In this document: positions 62,593 to 64,000 of the stretch, one piece after another
How the letters are laid out: each line of letters opens with the position of its first letter
Numbering within the stretch: the stretch's first letter is position 1
Assembly (NCBI GenBank): GCA_016801845.1
Contig: CM028914.1
Coordinates: 17,683,272-17,747,271 of the forward strand
Origin: Polydactylus sextarius
Lineage: Eukaryota; Chordata; Actinopteri; Polynemidae
Reading direction: 5' to 3'
Length of the DNA: 64,000 nucleotides
Notes under the pieces: generated by a model
The model's input: the letters and a program-made list of their open reading frames with translations, nothing else
Database searches by the model: none
What the model was told of the DNA's origin: nothing
Program-made: the position numbers and the translations under genes

Positions 62593-62660
62593 AGAGCGTG
62601 ACAGAAGTGAGGACAAACATCTATGTGACGAGTTTTGGGCCAGTATCAGATACAGACATG
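62593..62660 (+). CDS. gabra3: GABA-A receptor alpha subunit, 68-bp exon
   Basis: 68 bases between acceptor (ctctttcctcag) and donor (gacatg/gtgagt). Two bases complete the split Glu, followed by 22 codons (residues 70-92): E-SVTEVRT-NIYVTSFGPVSDTDM. This is the first beta strand region of the ligand-binding domain; a 68-bp exon encoding exactly this block is, to my knowledge, the conserved structure in GABA-A alpha genes. NIYVTSFGPVSDTDM matches alpha-2 exactly and alpha-3 except for Asn versus Asp. The exon ends on a codon boundary, so the next exon should begin with the Glu-Tyr-Thr-Ile block beyond 64000. Confidence 0.93.
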
Positions 62661-63013
62661 GTGAGTATTATTCTCCTCCATTTCCCTCCTCACTGTAATC
62701 AGCACTGTGTGTCATCAGTGACTAACCAAGCTCATGAGTTTTTATTCTGCTGTGTTTGTAATAGTTTATTTTTGACAAATGTACATGAAGAACATTTGCT
62801 ATTCTGAATTCAGTTTCATTTTGGATTACACATATTTTATGAGTGAACAGTTGTTGCTGCGCCTGACAACAGCTTTTCACCACCTCCTCATTTGGAGGGT
62901 TTGTTTAGATGTTTTAGCTTCAGCACAGCTTGTTCATTCTGGTCAAATATCTCATACTGTCAAGAAATACATTTTTCATTGTAGCATCCTATCAGATGTT
63001 TAGAGGATGGAAC

Positions 63014-63066
63014 AATATATATGTATGTGTATATATATATACACACATACACACACACACACACAT

Positions 63067-63100
<34 letters not shown>

Positions 63101-63101
63101 T
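63014..63101. repeat. TA/GT/CA/TA compound microsatellite
   Basis: Mixed tatatgtatgtg, TA, interrupted CA with tac breaks, then TA: 88 bases, 354 bases after the 68-bp exon. Confidence 0.95.
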
Positions 63102-63365
63102 AATAATTTCTCTGTTGTAACAGATCTAGTTGTCTTCAGGCAGGAAAAGACTGAACAGTAAAGTAATGAACCAACCAACCCAGCAAAGCAAACTTGTTTA
63201 CTTTTCTTCTCAAATTTTCCTCGCTCTCCACGGTTCCCAGCTGCAGCTATTTTCAACTAATATTCCCCTTGTACTCCTGTTTCTGCATGAGGTGTTCTAC
63301 CTGTCTACTTGATGTTGCTCCAGCACACTACCTTAAAGACAATTTTGGCATTGTTGGTCCAACTA

Positions 63366-63368
<3 letters not shown>

Positions 63369-63441
<73 letters not shown>
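63369..63441. repeat. (CA)n(TA)n(CA)n compound microsatellite
   Basis: AC (63369-63404), TA (63405-63432), AC (63433-63441); the same order as at 58518-58604. Confidence 0.95.
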
Positions 63442-64000
63442 GTTATCTAGGTACTGGAACATTTTCCTCCTCAACACTTTCATGCGTGCAGCACTTTGAC
63501 TTAAGCTGGAAAATCAGTCTTGTGGGAGAACAAACTCCTGCTCCTCCTGTTTCTATTAACCACCCTCAGTTGGAGAATATTCTGTTATGGCATTATTGTT
63601 TACTCACTGAGCAATAATGTAGTCGGACAATTAAAGACACAGTATTTTACCTTATTTATATAAAGGCTGGATGATAAAGCGGATTAATAACATCATTATC
63701 AATGTGGTTTGCAGCTGTTGGCTTTGCTCATCATTAATTCACTACTCAGCTTGAATGTATAACTTAAAGTAAAATTTCTGAAGCAGAAAAGATGGTCATT
63801 AAATACAGCATCCCAAGTGAAGGTGCTAACTTTTTAAACAGGACTATATAAACCCTGGATGACCTCCATGAAACAGCAGATGCTTGAGATGGTTTGTGCC
63901 TTGTCTTGGGACCTTATGCAGCATTTGACATATTTGATCATGCAGCTCTAATTGACCGCCGTGAGCTCTGGGTGGTTTCTCTGGCTCAGCTTGGTGCTGG

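Larger units (their letters stand above)
62661..64000 (+). other. Intron 4, partial
   Basis: The next expected exon (starting with the EYTIDVFFRQ block) is not found before the window ends. The stretch holds two CA/TA compound microsatellites. Confidence 0.65.

Noticed and set aside
1..64000. CRISPR array, bacterial operon or phage system
   Set aside because: No regular spacer-repeat arrays and no prokaryotic gene organisation. The repeats present are eukaryotic microsatellites and transposons.

Overview
The window is vertebrate nuclear DNA, most likely from a teleost fish. It is AT-rich, has no bacterial-type gene packing, and carries vertebrate-style split exons, long introns, microsatellites and a mix of mobile elements typical of fish genomes (Tc1-like, Harbinger-like and hAT-like DNA transposons, tRNA-derived SINEs, a Ty3/gypsy element, a DIRS-like fragment and a LINE fragment). 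Nearly all open reading frames in the window are chance frames in non-coding DNA.

The one real gene I can support is the 5' part of a GABA-A receptor alpha-subunit gene on the + strand, best matched to alpha-3 (gabra3), with alpha-2 as the main alternative. Its layout is: a CCAAT/TATA/GC-box promoter near 8961-8992; a predicted non-coding first exon of about 220 bp ending at a GTGAGA donor (9227); a 30 kb intron; a start-codon and signal-peptide exon (39317-39423); a 19.7 kb intron; an exon for the mature N-terminus (59142-59263); a 3.3 kb intron; and a 68 bp exon (62593-62660). All splice phases agree. The remaining exons (rest of the ligand-binding domain, four membrane segments, intracellular loop) must lie beyond 64000.

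Region by region: 1-8960 is upstream intergenic DNA with a decayed dispersed repeat (455-757) and a candidate conserved element (about 7036-7440). Intron 1 (9228-39316) holds the most structured mobile DNA: a SINE with an ATCT tract (12955-13143); a 2 kb Harbinger-like element with smaller insertions inside it (19422-21430); a decayed tandem repeat (22279-22900); a two-monomer repeat (24610-24990); two SINE pieces (27650-27940); and a Tc1-like transposon split by a deleted gypsy element (31089-34435). Intron 2 (39424-59141) has two further Tc1 remnants, a SINE tail and a LINE fragment. Intron 3 and the start of intron 4 have a DIRS-like fragment and long CA/TA compound microsatellites close to the coding exons.

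The gene product would be a subunit of a pentameric GABA-gated chloride channel in neurons. The mobile elements are all defective as read and appear to be passengers that expanded the introns.
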